Origin: Antedon mediterranea
Lineage: Eukaryota; Echinodermata; Crinoidea; Comatulida; Antedonidae
Direction: 5' to 3'
Assembly: GCF_964355755.1 (NCBI RefSeq)
Contig: NC_092678.1
Coordinates: 3,358,922 to 3,422,921 of the forward strand
DNA length: 64,000 bases
Shown here in pieces: positions 1 to 12,746 of the stretch (positions within the stretch are counted from its first letter, which is position 1; each line of letters opens with the position of its first letter). Made by a program: the position numbers and the translations under genes. The notes under the pieces are model-generated. The model did no database searches. It was given only the letters and a program-made list of their open reading frames with translations, and had not been told where the DNA came from.

Positions 1-160
1 TAGATATGTTTAAAAGACTTTATTACCCCGGTTATTTTTAACAAGCCAGTTATCAGCGAAGTTGGTGCTTCGACCTAAGCAGGTAACCATTTGTACACCT
101 GTATACTAAGTATGGACTAGATTGATCAGACAATTGTGGAGGCACTTTGGAATAATGTAA

Positions 161-280
161 AGCTCTGTCAACACTATCAAACTTTATGGGACAAAAAAAT
201 GTGATGTGCCCATATATGGACCTGATGATGTCATATCACTACCATATTTTGTCAAACTAGTTTGATAGTGTAGACAGAGT
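161..280. mobile_element. Harbinger-like MITE, family A, copy 1
   Basis: Terminal inverted repeats begin AGCTCTGTC-ACACTATCAAAC and end with the complement. The inside carries the family signature (GATGTGCCCATATATGG, GATGATGTCATATCACTACC). It is flanked by TAA on the left and TTA on the right. It lies in the DDX20 intron after exon 7. Confidence 0.85.
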
Positions 281-303
281 TTAAGAATCATTTGTGAGCT
301 AAC

Positions 304-3300
304 CTGGTAATGGGCGAATAGGTACATGACACTCTTTCTGGATGCTGTGAAGCAAGAGTTCTTCTCTACCGAAACTAGCGAGTGTTATTGAAGCGCCATA
401 GGTTCCAAATCGTCCAGCTCTGCCAATGCGATGCATGTACGTTTTGACATCAACTGGTACATCCAGATTGATCACTAGGTTCACCTTCTCAGCGTCAATA
501 CCTCTTGCAGTCTGAAAGATCATAGTTTAACAAAATCTAAGCTGTAATTAGGCTATGAGGGCTCACTGGCCAAACCACCCAGAGGCCCCACAACATAACA
601 GTCCCAATACTAACTAACCAGCATTGAAGGGCCTAGGAGTGCTAAATATTTTCAATTTTATTGCCAGAAATAACCACAACAATGACATTTAGAAAATGGA
701 CAATAGGTTAATAAATAGATATTGAACACAAATTTGATAGTTTACCAGATCAGTTGAAATGAGAACTCTGCATTCAAACTTCTTAAACGTTGACATTGCG
801 TGAAGACGTTGTTTTTGTTCTAACCCTCCAGAGATGAACATACTCGGCCAACCTTTCTGACAAAGAATATCACAAAGGTTTTCAGCTCTAAAAAATTTAA
901 AAATAATTAATATTCAGTATATCACCGGGCACTTTAGAATTCGAATTTGTGCCCAAATATGGCAGTGACATGCCCAAATATGGTAGTAATATGACATCAT
1001 CATGACCATATATGGGCACATCAAATTGTTTTGTCACATAAAGTTTGATAGTGTAGACACATTTACTAATTTATTCCAGAATGAACAATACAAATAAATG
1101 TTACCTTGTATGCAAATTTGAGAAGATCAAGCACTGTTGAAAGGTCACATTAGACAAAAGGTCAATAAGATCATTGACCTTTAAAGCAAACGACTTATGA
1201 GGAAGATCATGAGATTCAACTAATTTGTAATACTGACGAATTCCTGAAAAAATGGAAAGTAAATATGAGTAACATTAGTGAAGAAATCAACATTTGAATT
1301 GTGCTAGGTGGGGCATCCAATCTAAATATACATAGATCACACACCCTGCCCCAATTTCAACATAGCACCCACTAACGAAACCTCTGGGTATCTGCAAGAT
1401 TTTCACCACTAATAGACCAATATTAACATGATTTTAGCAGTAGGTAGGGGAATGAGCGTTAAGAGCTTGTTTTACAATTATGTGTAGGGTGGGTAGTTCC
1501 TTTCCATGCCGCCTTATCCTCCCTGGTATTTCCAACCAAGTACTCATTTACAGCTGAGTAGACTAAGAGTTGTTGGGAAATAAACCCGGGTCTTTCTGTA
1601 TGACAGCCAAGTGCTGCCAGTAATCTGGTTGAAATGTTTTTATCAAGCATAAAAGAAAGCCAAGATATAATACCATGTAAAGCAATCTCTTTTGGGTTTA
1701 ATCTCACGAAGGTTGCGTCTCTCATGTACGTTGTCAAGTGTTGCGCAAGGTATTCTGGGTAAGTTGCGGAGGCAGCCACAATCTGCTTGCTGTATGGCAG
1801 CTCATTATAAATCCAACTATAAAATCAAATAAAATGGGAAATTAAAGGCATTTGTATCCTCAAACTTGCAACTGAGGAAATTCGGATTCGGCCTCTACAG
1901 ACCCACAGCAGCCAGCAGGCCTACCTCTCAAGATCAGAACACCGGGGACGATCCCCTGCTTTTTGTAATAGTGAACCAAGTTCTTTAACGTGCTCTGTTT
2001 TGTATTTCGACACAAGCTAATTATGTTAACAATAACAAAACAAACGATGATACAAGCTGTACCAGCTATTAATGATTTCAGTTGAAAAGTTAGCAATTTA
2101 AAATTTCGGGAAATTACAAGGTGGGATTATATCCGAGTATAAACGGTAGTTACTGTATATACAATATTTTAAAGTAGTGTTTTACACTTACTTGATTTGG
2201 CTTTGAAATTTGTCATCCAGTAGCTTATCAGCTTCATCTAGAATAAACAGTCTGATTGAGTCTGGAACCATCAAACCTGTTTCTATAAGCTGCTTTACAC
2301 GTCCTATAATGAGCAATAAAAAAAAACATTTGTTTATGATTGATACTTTTATGAATATTCATTTGAAAATGTTCCACAAATTGGAAGTTAACATTTATAA
2401 TATTGGATCTCCCAAGTTATTCAAAGGGAATATTTAAAATTTGTTCGGCCTCATATTAAGGCTTAAAAAGATTCTTGAACTACCTGTAAGTGCCTGTTTA
2501 TTATAGATGGCGAAGACTTTTTGTAATAGACTGTCCTCTATATTATAGAGGGCAGTCAACATTTGTGAGTACCGTATTATGTGCTGGCAGATCTGTGCAC
2601 CTTAGATTGGCAGTAAACGGAAGTACTGGTTTTTTCAAAAAATTTTTTTTTTATTTTTAGTTTCATGGTTTTTAACAAGCTCCTTGAGCACTTTGTGGAT
2701 ATGTGCAGTTTATAAATCTTATCTTATCTTAATCTCACCTGGGGTTCCAACTGCAATATGACATTTCTTCAAATTCTGTTTATCTGGACCAATCAGCGTC
2801 CCCCCGATAAACACATGACATTTGAGTTTCTCCATCACCTGACCAATGTCCAAGATGACCTGTTGTATCTGGACAGCAATCTCCCGTGTTGGTGCAAGGA
2901 TAAGGACCTGCAAAGCATTGCTGGACATGTCTAACGATTCTAGAGCAATCACGGAAAATACACATGTTTTCCCTGTGCCTGACTTTGCTTGGATTATAAG
3001 ATCTGAAAGAAATTCAGTTACCTTGTAAAATTAATGCACCTCAGGAGAGGTGCATCATTTACAAATGATGTATTTTCCCCCCGGGAGGTGCGACATTTAC
3101 AAATGAACAAAGGTGTGTCAATGGTCGTCACTTTAGCACAAAAGACAGTCATGGTGCGCCAATGTTCTCTCTAAAAGTAAAAGGTCCATCATTAATTTTA
3201 AAATGGGTGCGTCATCGTCATGTAATAAAGGTAAGTTACTTTTTTGTTGCAGGGGTGGGGTGGTATGGTATGCACTTGCGTTGGTGTGCTATATAAAAAG

Positions 3301-3873
3301 GAAGAAAGGTCACCGTCATACGAGACGGATGGGGAAAAACCCCGGAAGCAGACTTGGGAGTTTTTTTTTTTTTAAACCAGGCACACAAATTTGTGGCGAA
3401 GGATTATCACATGGCCTATTAGTAGTATAGTAGGCCTAATATATAGTATATATGGTAGTAGGCTTATCATAGATGGTTAGGCCCGTCTCACTAGGCCTAG
3501 GCTAGGCTATATTATTAATTATTTTTTAGTGCAAAAAAAGTTATTAAAATTTTGAAAACAGCAGAATCAAAACATTTGACTCGAGACGTTGTTATATATA
3601 GTCTTAGTATATAGTCTTTGTGTTCGTTGTTGAAACATAATTTATACAAAACAACACGTTAGTCTTAGGCCTACCTAGTCCGCAGCGTCCAAGCGGGATG
3701 GCTTTCAGTTGAATAGGCGATGGCCTGTGAAAGCCCGTCCTTTGCAATCCTTCCAACACGGGCCTAGACAACAGCAATGAGGCGAAATCAACGTTGCTGT
3801 TTTCCTCATTTAGAACATCATCTGTCCTAGGCCGTATTGTTATATCATGTGCAGTTTTCATTCCAGTGTTCAT
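304..3873 (-). CDS. DDX20: DDX20/Gemin3 DEAD-box RNA helicase, N-terminal helicase core (3' part off the left edge)
   Basis: Seven exons: 3873-3675, 3002-2739, 2303-2192, 1816-1674, 1243-1105, 887-746, 511-304. All have GT/AG borders and the phases carry through, giving about 402 codons. Visible motifs in order: Q motif GFHRPSPIQ, Walker [45 protein letters not shown] and [10 protein letters not shown]. The stretch [11 protein letters not shown] followed by [17 protein letters not shown] is characteristic of DDX20 rather than other DEAD-box proteins. In known animals DDX20 is the ATP-dependent helicase subunit of the SMN complex, which assembles spliceosomal snRNPs. The last visible exon ends in phase 1 at a GT donor (303-302), so the Gemin-binding C-terminal half lies outside the window. 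The start is the ATG at 3873; a second in-frame ATG lies four codons later. Introns hold MITE copies at 951-1062 and, beyond exon 7, at 161-280. Confidence 0.95.
951..1062. mobile_element. Harbinger-like MITE, family A, copy 2 (left end lost)
   Basis: This copy has the family core (CCCAAATATGG, GACATCATCATG) and the right terminal repeat GTTTGATAGTGTAGACA followed by TTA. The left terminal repeat is missing. It lies in the DDX20 intron between exons 5 and 6. Confidence 0.75.
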
Positions 3874-4039
3874 CGATAATTATTATCACGAAAGTACCTA
3901 GTTAGGCCTCGTAGGCTAGGCCCCAGGCCTAGTTGAAAAACAAAAACAATGGCATGTCTCCATACACATGGCCGGCTAGAGAACGGGGAATTGAGAGAGT
4001 CCAATTTGGTCAAATTTTTAGCCTCAGGAGCAAGTCGTT

Positions 4040-4122
4040 TCTGATTGGTTGTAGCCATGGATTGAGTTCGCGTTTCTGATTGGTTGTAACCGTAGATTCG
4101 CGTTCGCATTTTTGATTGGTTG
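4040..4122 (-). promoter_or_regulatory. Triple CCAAT-box cluster upstream of DDX20
   Basis: Three CCAAT pentamers on the minus strand (ATTGG on plus at 4044-4048, 4079-4083 and 4115-4119) lie about 35 bp apart, 170-245 bp upstream of the DDX20 ATG. Each sits in a similar context (CCAATCAGAAACG or a close variant). Tandem CCAAT boxes with regular spacing are typical NF-Y sites of housekeeping promoters. No TATA box is evident. Regulation by NF-Y is inferred. Confidence 0.55.
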
Positions 4123-4129
4123 CAAGTAT

Positions 4130-5270
4130 TTTAATTGTCAGATTACCGTAATTATTTGAATAAACGCCCTACTTTTGAATAAGTGTTATATTTTTTGTTT
4201 ATATCTAGGGTGTATTTATTTGATTATACATGGTACTTCATCACCTAATTAACACCTCCCCTAAAAAAACCTTTAAGTTTAAGATGATATTAATGTGAAT
4301 AAAAGTGGTGTTTATGCCACAAAAGAGAAAAAAAATCCCTTGGGAGTGGCCATTATATAAATTTTGCAAGGTCGTTCATGAACTCAATGTTCTTAATTAG
4401 TGTGGCCAAACATTATCCAACGAGATCTACTACAGCACCCCAGAACAAATGGCCGAGCAGACATTTTTGCAAACATTTAAATTGGCCATTAAGCCATTCA
4501 TTTAATTTGAACTTTATTATTTGCATTGAAAGATAACTACAGGAAACTTGATATGAAACATAATTATGAACGATTGATGCAGTCACAGAACTCTAATTAC
4601 ATTTACTATTCATAAAACAGTAAGGGGGAATGCATGTTTAATGCTGCACCTTTGGCGTACCATATGATTCATTCTCTCTAATAAAACTTCTGTTGGAATG
4701 TATTTTACAAGATGAGTTTCTACACATCTCATACTGTTACATATATATATATATATATATATAAACTACTCAAACACTACTTTTCATATTATTTATTATA
4801 TATACAACAGTTTAGTTCCAACAACCTAGTTTCAATATCAATAATATAGTGTGATATCCATTCAAATATACTGTATCTTTTTTAGATAGAAAAAGTAGAC
4901 AAAGTTTATTGTGCCTCACATTTGTAGACCTCCATTCTTTTACCATTCAATTTATCAATAATTTTCTACATTCCAACCAAATAGTTATTTTACAGAAATT
5001 TAACGGCCTCATTTAAACAAAGTTTTACAATCTCTAAATTTACTACCTTTGTGTTTGTTATTATTACTATGGTGTTGATACACTTTAAAAATGCTCAACT
5101 TACTGTAGCCTGGTGTTGGCAGATGCTTCAGGCCTTAAATTTATTGGTTAATTACAGAATAGGATGTTGCAGAAAAAAATAATTTGCTTGTATATATTAC
5201 TATGAACTTTCGTTGCTCAAGAGATTCATATGGCTCATCTGAACAAGCTACTGTTAGAAAAAATGAATGA
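4130..5270. other. AT-rich intergenic DNA with an (AT)n microsatellite
   Basis: No gene is seen here. The sequence is strongly AT-rich and includes an AT dinucleotide run at about 4740-4763. No ORF has a recognisable domain. Confidence 0.6.
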
Positions 5271-5273
5271 ATG

Positions 5274-5523
5274 AAATGTGGGAAACAAGGACATTTCGCA
5301 AAAGGAGAAGAAGGCAAAGTGTAAAATAGATGCTGGGTCACCATGTAACTTAAGTGATCAGCAATTATGGGAAGAGGTAAAGAGAAAGGGTTATATTACA
5401 AAAGTTTTGGACGTCAGTATAGGTTGTAGGATAGATAATGCAGAAAAACAGGCAATACAATTTTTTAAAATCATAAATCTTCTGTGGTACTATTCACCTC
5501 AGAACTCTTTTCACCAGAGGTGA
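5274..5523 (+). pseudogene. Decayed Ty3/gypsy-like gag-protease fragment
   Basis: Around 5274-5303 one frame reads KCGKQGHFAK, the second half of a retroviral-type CCHC zinc knuckle. It is followed within 20 codons, in a shifted frame, by CKIDAGSPCNLSDQQLWEE, which resembles the active-site loop of a retropepsin (D-A/T-G plus CN-L). The two parts are in different frames and stops follow, so this is a broken relic. Assignment to Ty3/gypsy rests on these two motifs only. Confidence 0.45.
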
Positions 5524-5815
5524 CAAGACTTTTGCAAATCAGAACATGCTACTTTCAAAACATAGGAATTGCCTCTTACAAGTTTGATCTTTCACAAATA
5601 CAATAACCTGATGATGCATTAACGTTTACAATGGTATATGGACACTTGTTAAATTTTGAAACGTCAAATAATCCAACATGGGAATCATTGTTCCAGAACT
5701 ATGATCAGGTTAATAATTTCCACATTTCTCCCGAAGTAGGAGATGGATTCACACGATATGATCCTGAATTAATTAGTCAAATAGCCAAAATAGCATAATT
5801 GAATGATATAAGGAC

Positions 5816-6250
5816 ATGGTAAAAGTTGACTTTAACTTACGAGGTACGGATGCCATTAAGAAAATGCTAAGTTTAGTAGAAGGCGCTGAAAAGGGATATG
5901 CATTTGAGACTTTGATAGACAATAGTTGCAGGCTTATAGCCATAGGAGCAATAAAAAAGTACCTTCATGGTTGGATTAAAGTATGTCACAGGAAGCTTAC
6001 TCTCTTTTGTGGAGGTGAGCCATAGTAAATATGAAGTTGATACTATCAGTAATGTGGTCACTTATGCACAGCAAAAACCAGATGCGATGATATGGATGTC
6101 CTTTGTTAAAATGTTGAAGGTTTTGACTTCATGAATTAGAAAGCAAAGATAAAGAAGCACTCTGAAAAATGTCAGAAATCCAAAATTGAGGCCAAGCAGA
6201 TTCTGACAGAAAAGAAACATCCTTTTGCTTTCATTGCCTTTCCAGCCAAT
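5816..6250 (+). pseudogene. Unrecognised decayed coding stretch
   Basis: Two overlapping frames look protein-like: VDFNLRGTDAIKKMLSLVEG (5822 on), then, after a frame change near 5965, a segment ending TYAQQKPDAMIWMSFVKML. A further segment near 6220 contains HPFAFIAFPANQLP. Stops and frameshifts separate them. I do not recognise the family; it may be the rest of the retroelement just upstream. Confidence 0.25.
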
Positions 6251-6870
6251 CAGCTGCCTGTAGTGAGGAGTAGGCCACTAAAGCTAAGTTATCAAAGAAG
6301 ATAATGGGTTAAATGTACATGTGATAATTTTCTCTGAAATTTATACAGATTTTTTTTTTTTTGACCAAAAAAGGAAATGATGTGCAGCAGGAAATGATTG
6401 TGGTATTATTTATATAATTAAAGCATTAATAGGGAAAACATCAACATTCACTAAAGTTGATGGTAAAATTAATTCTCCGTTTCTGTAATTGTATCTTTTA
6501 TATTTTATTAAATCGGCAAGAGCCGTATTATATAAACCCAATACTTTTTAATTACCTTTTACAGTTATATCTTTTTTTTTTTAATTTCATATGGTAATAT
6601 CGGCTAGTGATTTAATTTTAAACAGTACCAGGTAAAAATGAAAGAATATATTAATTGTGTTTGTAGCAATCCAAATTTCGGTAGTTGTAAAACAGACTTA
6701 TCCAAGATCAAGTATAACAAAAACGATTATCTAGTGTATGTTCTATATACAGGGCCACAGCGAGAGGTAAAAAATAAATTAAGCAAAGATGTTTTAAATA
6801 TATTTAGTAATATAAATTACACAAGCTGTGTGAAAATTCAAAACTCCAGACAAGCTACAGTAACTGCCTC
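6251..6870. other. AT-rich spacer with a CAGGGCC-type repeat end
   Basis: No gene is recognised. The sequence near 6750-6880 (GGGCCACAGCGAGAGGTAAA, then GTAACTGCCTCATCTG) resembles the element at 14751-14928, so it is probably another copy of that repeat family. Confidence 0.35.
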
Positions 6871-9800
6871 ATCTGCCTTGACATAAATTTGTAGAATTTG
6901 AAAAAAATGAGCACACTCTACTAGTGCAGTTGTACAGCGTTGTATCAGTCAGTGTTTCATCAAAACTTTGACCTTCAACCTCAACATCATTTTCAACATT
7001 TTTTGCAAGTTTCAGGTTGTGCCCCTAAAAGATAAAACACAAATTAAAATATTAGAGAGAACTAAACATATTAATATCAAAAAGTAGTTCATAATGTCAT
7101 TTTAGGTGTCAAATGTGGGAGCATGCCACACAAGTGACACTCTCTTGGATCCGCCCCCTGGAAGCTGCTTTGCTTAAATAATTATAATTTATTATGACTT
7201 TCCAATAATAATTTATGTAGATACTTTGCAAAAATATTTGTTCAATATTGTAATATCTTAAGTACCTCACTTAGTTCAGGAAAGTCGTCCTGTAAACAAA
7301 ATGGACACAGACCAGTATCATCTTTACACACTGGGTTGGCATTACCAAGTTCCCCACCATGTGGACATCGACAAGCAATTTGTATTACTTGGCCAAGCTG
7401 AATCCGGTTCTCAAGCCTTTGGTTTTCTTGTTTCAATGTCTGTCAAATTAAAACAGTAAATAAAATAAATATAAAATCATATTTAGCATAATAGGGTAGA
7501 AGTAGATATAATAATAATAATTTAGGTATTTGTATAGCACCAGATTCATCTAAACTGAAGTAAAAATCAAATGTGCTTATATTGGTTGTTAAAAAGATGC
7601 ATTTTAAGTTCTTTTTTTAAAAATAGCAATAGAAGTTGATTTAGTAAAATGGGGAGGGAAAATTATTTTATAGAGAATACATGCATTATGCATTAGGTAG
7701 GCATACCTTAATAATTGCGCCTGCTTTTCTTGGGCACAGTCCGCACACAAACTGTATCAATGACTGTGTGTGAGGATCAACCCATTATCAAGAAGCACAT
7801 TGACACAGATTTTTTGTCTTGGGCAGTTACCACCATCAATGTCACATCATTACAACTTTTACCTTCAACCTCAACATCATTTTCAACATTTTTTTGCAAG
7901 TTTCAGGTTGTGCCTCCTAAAAGATAAAACACAATAAAAATATTAAGTATTATTAAACGGGGGAGCACTAAACATATTAATATCAAAAAGTAGTTCATAA
8001 TGTCATTTTAGCCGTCAAAAGTGAGAGCATGCAACGCAAGTGCCACTCTCCTGGATCCGCCCCCTGGAAACATAATACAACGAAGCTGCTTTGTCATGCT
8101 TAAATAATTAATTATTTTTTTTATTATGAATTTCTAAGTCTGGTTAGGGAATACTACTTGACTTTATTATGTAAATAAAGTAAAGCAAAATAAGTAAATA
8201 CACAAATATTTGTTCAATATTGTAATATCTTAAGTACCTCACTTAGTTCAGGAAAGTCGTCCTTTAAAAAGAATGGACACAGACCAGTATCATCTTTACG
8301 CACTGGGTTGGCATTATCAAGTTCCTAGCCACATGGACGTCAACAAGCAATTTTTATTACTTGGCCAAGCTGAATCCGGTTCTCAAGCCTTTGGTTTTCT
8401 TGTTTTAATGTCTGTCAAAATAAAACAGTAAATAAAATAAATATAAAATCATATTTAGCATAATAGAGTAGGAGTAGATATAATTCAACAAATTAATTTA
8501 CAGAGAATACATGCATTATGCATTAGGTAGCCATACCTTAATAATTGCACCTGCTTTTCTTGGGCCCAGTTCGCACACAAACTGCATCAATGACTGTGAG
8601 GATGCTCAACAGTACGGTTTATATCCACTCCAACCTCGTTCACATGGTAAATAAATTGTGTTTATCACTAATTGCTTTTGTTGGAATGAATCCCATCAAC
8701 TCATTATCAAGACGCACATTGACACAGATTTCTTGTCTTGGGCAGTTACCACCATCAATGTCACATCATCACAACTTTTACCTTCAAACTCAACATCATT
8801 TTCAACATTTTGTGCAAGTTTCAGGTTGTGCCCCTAAAATATAAAACACAAATTAAAAATATTATTAAACGGGGGAGCACTAACATATTAATATCAACAA
8901 GTAGTTCATAATGTCATTTTAGCCGTCAAAAGTGAGAGCATGCCACCCAAGTGCCACTCTCCTGCATCCGCCTCCTGGAAGCTGCTTTGTCATGCTTAAA
9001 AAATTATTATAATTATATTTTTATTATGACTTTCCAAGTCTGGTTGGGGAATACTACTTGACACTCTTCATTGGACCATTACCTACTTTGTCAAAAAATA
9101 AAAATATGTAAGACTAAAAAAAGCTTTCAAAATGTACCTGAAAACCAAAGTTCCATCATTGACATAATAATAATACTCGGACTCGACATGTGAAATATAT
9201 TGGATCCATTACATACTTGAACGTAGTTATGTTGTCACGCGTAACCATCAAAGAACACTTGCATTTCAGCATTGAAGGCTTTATCTTCATCACAACTGGT
9301 TGGACAATTTCTAGTAGGTAGGTAGCTGTGACGTCTTCTACAACTACATTTTGTTCCATCATGCAATTCTGCAATTTAAAACATTGTAATATCAAAATCA
9401 TTATCTTAAATGCATCTCAAGCTGTCTCCGGTTCTCAAGCCTTTGGTTTTCTTACGTCGTAATGTAGGCATACCTTAATAATTATGTCTGCTTTTCTTCG
9501 GCCCAGTCCGCACACAAACTGCATCAATATATCCACTCCAACTTCGTTCACACAGTAAATAAATTGTGTTTATCACAAATTGCTTTTGTTGGAATGAATC
9601 CCATAAACCCATTATCAAGACGCACATTGACACAGATTTCGTCCTATGGAGATAGCTTGACACAGTCGGAGAGTGTTTTGCCGGAATTCACTCTATAGTC
9701 GACGAACAATTTGTTTTACTTGCCCTACCACCAATTTTCCTGCAATAATATAATTACATTCTTTATTCAAATTTCTTCAGTTTCCAGGTAAATAGAGGAT

Positions 9801-11046
9801 GATTAACAACACATTTTTCACTGTAGCTTACCAATATAAAATTAGCCAGTGTTTCTTTCGTCAACATCTGGAATCGCTCTTCGGAGGTCACTATTTGGAA
9901 TAAAGATCTCAAATCCTTGCATCGATTGGTTAATTCTGCACGGATATTGTACAAAGTAATTGTTTTGTTTCCATAGTACTAGTAAACAAAAAAAATTAAA
10001 TATTTATGACATATTCATATAAAATGGTAGAAAGAATAACTTGATAGTAGTCAAGTTTCTATCCATGTACTCTAAGTGCTACAAAGGCTAGACTACAACT
10101 GTAGCTTCTCAAGAATCTCATTCAAAGCATCTGCAGGACTAGCGTCCACAGCTGACTGTAATACTCAAAATCATCCACTGCCATCTTACAAATGTTTTGG
10201 GTGTACATGTGTATGGTCAAGCACATCCCCTGATTAACCGATATAAAAGTAACTATGTTGAATGTTTACCTTTCACCTATCTTTGCTGTATCAATCTTGA
10301 TAAAACCAGCACAATTTATGAATACTTTGGGACCCAAACTGCAAGTTGTCACAAGCTGTGTCCGGTTCTCAAGCCTTTGGTGTTCTTGTTTCAATGTCTG
10401 TAAATTAAAACAATAAATAAAATAAATATAAAATCATATTTAGCATAATAGGGTAGGAGTAGATATAATTCAACAAATTATTTTATAGAGAAATGCATTC
10501 TGCATTAGGTAGGCATACCTTAATAATTGCTCCTGCTTTTCTTGGGTCTAGTCCACGCACAAACTGTATCAATGACTCATTATCAAGACGCACTTTTACA
10601 CAGATTTGTCTTGGGCAGTTACCACTGTACTTCGTGCTATAGAGATAGCTTGATGCAGCTGTTGATGGTATTGCTGGAATTCACTCTGTAATCAAAAATA
10701 ATACTAAAGTAATGCTTAACTTATTACTCGATAGCAACAACAATTACAATAATCCAGTAGCTGTATTCACCAATCATACTTATTATTAACAATTAACAAA
10801 AAGTAAAGTTTATTTTTTTAAGCAACATTTTTATCATTTCACAGTACATCACAACAGATACTCATTGTAGGAAAGTGGTACCATGTGGAAATAGTTATCT
10901 TATAATGACAAAAAAAAATGTTTACAGTACCTCTGCAATATTTGATGTCTGAAAAATCATAGCAACATTATCCTCAATAAAGGCATTATCTGCTGCTTGG
11001 TTTCCAGTTCATCGATACATTTCTGAATGTCCAGGATTGACCTTCT
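6870..11046 (-). pseudogene. Tandemly duplicated, decayed multi-exon gene family (unknown coiled-coil/Cys-rich protein)
   Basis: At least four diverged copies of the same exon set lie about 0.95-1.05 kb apart; the landmark CCTTTGGTTTTCTTG sits near 7417, 8387, 9439 and 10375. On the minus strand one exon reads TLKQENQRLENRIQLGQ and continues into a Cys-rich end (ACRCPHGGELGN, CPFCLQDDFPELSE; 7442-7265). The exon before it reads LDNESLIQFVRGLDPRKAG (10526-10620). A third reads GHNLKLAKNVENDVEVEGQ (about 7025). A fourth reads TNRCKDLRSLFQIVTSEERF (about 9930-9870). Splice borders such as AAG/GTATGC can be seen, but frameshifts (10545-10695, 10930-11046) and in-frame stops occur in most copies. 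I do not recognise the protein family. It is either a pseudogene cluster or a rapidly evolving gene whose true model cannot be set from sequence alone. Confidence 0.45.
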
Positions 11047-11394
11047 AAAACACCAAGAAAAAAATATTACTAATATTATTATTCAACTATGTTAATACTG
11101 GACAGTTTGATGTCTGCTGTTCCAGAAATGTCTTGTGTTCTGTATTGGGGGAGTGGACTGTGAATAGACATCAGCAACTGCTTTAACAATTATTTGTAGG
11201 TCTATTATACAAAGCAATATAGACTAAATACTTGTTTGTCTACAAAATAGATGTTTGAACTAACCTGGACTCTGCCATAACACCACATGAGGATTTTTAC
11301 TTCACAAGGAGTTTTCAATATCCACGTCCTTTAACTCTTTGTCTTATTTCAAATGACTTTGGTACTTTTGAGAAAGTTTGGCAGATAAACTTCT
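11047..11394. other. Intergenic, nothing recognised
   Basis: About 350 bp between the decayed exon family and the T-rich tract. I see no gene, repeat or motif. Confidence 0.5.
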
Positions 11395-11990
11395 CTTTTG
11401 CCATCCATTTTTTTAACACACAAACTTTTTAGTAACTTCAAAAACTTTTTTACAGAAATCTTTTTAAAACAATTTTTTTTGTATTTTATTTTTTGTATTT
11501 TTTTTGTATTTTTTTTTTTTAAACTGCACAGAAACTGTGAAAAGTTGAAAATACCAATTTTTTTGTATTTTATTTTTTAAATTTTTTTTGTATTTTTTTT
11601 TTTTTTTTTACGGCCTGAGATGCGCGGATAGGAATGGTTTCATCCTAGGTCGAAATGCACCCAATAATCTACACTACAAAACTATGCCCAAATCATATAC
11701 ACAACAAGAAAGTAAAATAATAACACAAGGAATAAAAAAGCAATGAAAATAAACAGAAGAATGACAAAAATAGAAATTAAACAAAAAGATAAAAAAGAAA
11801 AACATGCCTGTGGCCAGGTTAAATACCAGATATCTTTGTATTTTGTTTGGTATTTTTTTTTTGTATTTTATTTTTTAAACTGCCCAGAAACTTAGTTCTC
11901 AAAAGCGAAAATACCTTCTAGAAATTCTTTTTCAAAATAATTTTTTTTGTATTTTATTTTTTGTATTTTTTTTCCCATGAGAACCAGAAA
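11395..11990. repeat. T-rich low-complexity tract with TTTTGTATTTTATT direct repeats
   Basis: Runs of T with the phrase TTTTTTGTATTTTATTTTTT recur at about 11470-11520, 11558-11610, 11835-11880 and 11935-11970. The unique piece between them (11620-11820) is unrecognised. ORFs here are low-complexity artefacts. Confidence 0.6.
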
Positions 11991-12018
11991 AAAGTAGATT
12001 CGATTGACATGTTGTCTT

Positions 12019-12354
12019 GGCATTTTCTTGTCTGCATTGATTACAGAGAGTGTTTTATCTCTGTCCATGATATACTTGATGCAGACACGGCATTATCTTG
12101 TCTGCATTGATTACAGAGAGTGTTTTATCTCTGTCCATGATATACTTGATGCAGACACGGCATTATCTTGTCTGCATTGATTACAGAGAGTGTTTTATCT
12201 CTGTCCATGATATACTTGATGCAGACACGGCATTATCTTGTCTGCATTGATTACAGAGAGTGTTTTATCTCTGTCCATGATATACTTGATGCAGACACGG
12301 CATTATCTTGTCTGCATTGATTACAGAGAGTGTTTTACCTCTGTCCATGATATA
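12019..12354. repeat. 70-bp tandem repeat, about 5 copies
   Basis: The unit containing TCTTGTCTGCATTGATTACA and CTGTCCATGATATACTTGAT recurs exactly every 70 bp, with almost no divergence between copies. This implies recent expansion. Confidence 0.9.
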
Positions 12355-12746
12355 AACATTAGTAAATACAAAGCATGGTGGCCACAGGAAGTAAAATAAA
12401 AGAAGTAAAGAAGATAAAAGGAAGAAAAATAAAAAGCAATGAAGAGAAAGAAAAAGTTCAGGCAACGGCATGAAGAGGCACAGAGTGGGGCTAGCAGGAC
12501 ACAGATAGCCGGGCATTCAATCCATCCGAATCATCAGTGGGTATGTGTACGAACAAGATCAGATGTTAAATGGGAAGAAAGTCGTCAGCTACCAATATTC
12601 ACCAATAAATAATAATAAATGAAAATAATAAATAAAAATAAAACAATAAATTAAAAAAATATTAAATAAAATAAAATAAATATTAAATTAAATATAAAAA
12701 AAATAAATAATAAACTAGATTTGAACTCGTCACTACGGACGAGTTA
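12355..12746. other. A-rich spacer
   Basis: No gene is seen. AAATAAA-rich low-complexity sequence fills 12600-12715. Confidence 0.5.

Noticed and set aside
12265-12516. 83-codon minus ORF (MPGYLCPASP...)
   Set aside because: Half of it is the 70-bp tandem repeat and the rest low-complexity Leu/Phe runs.
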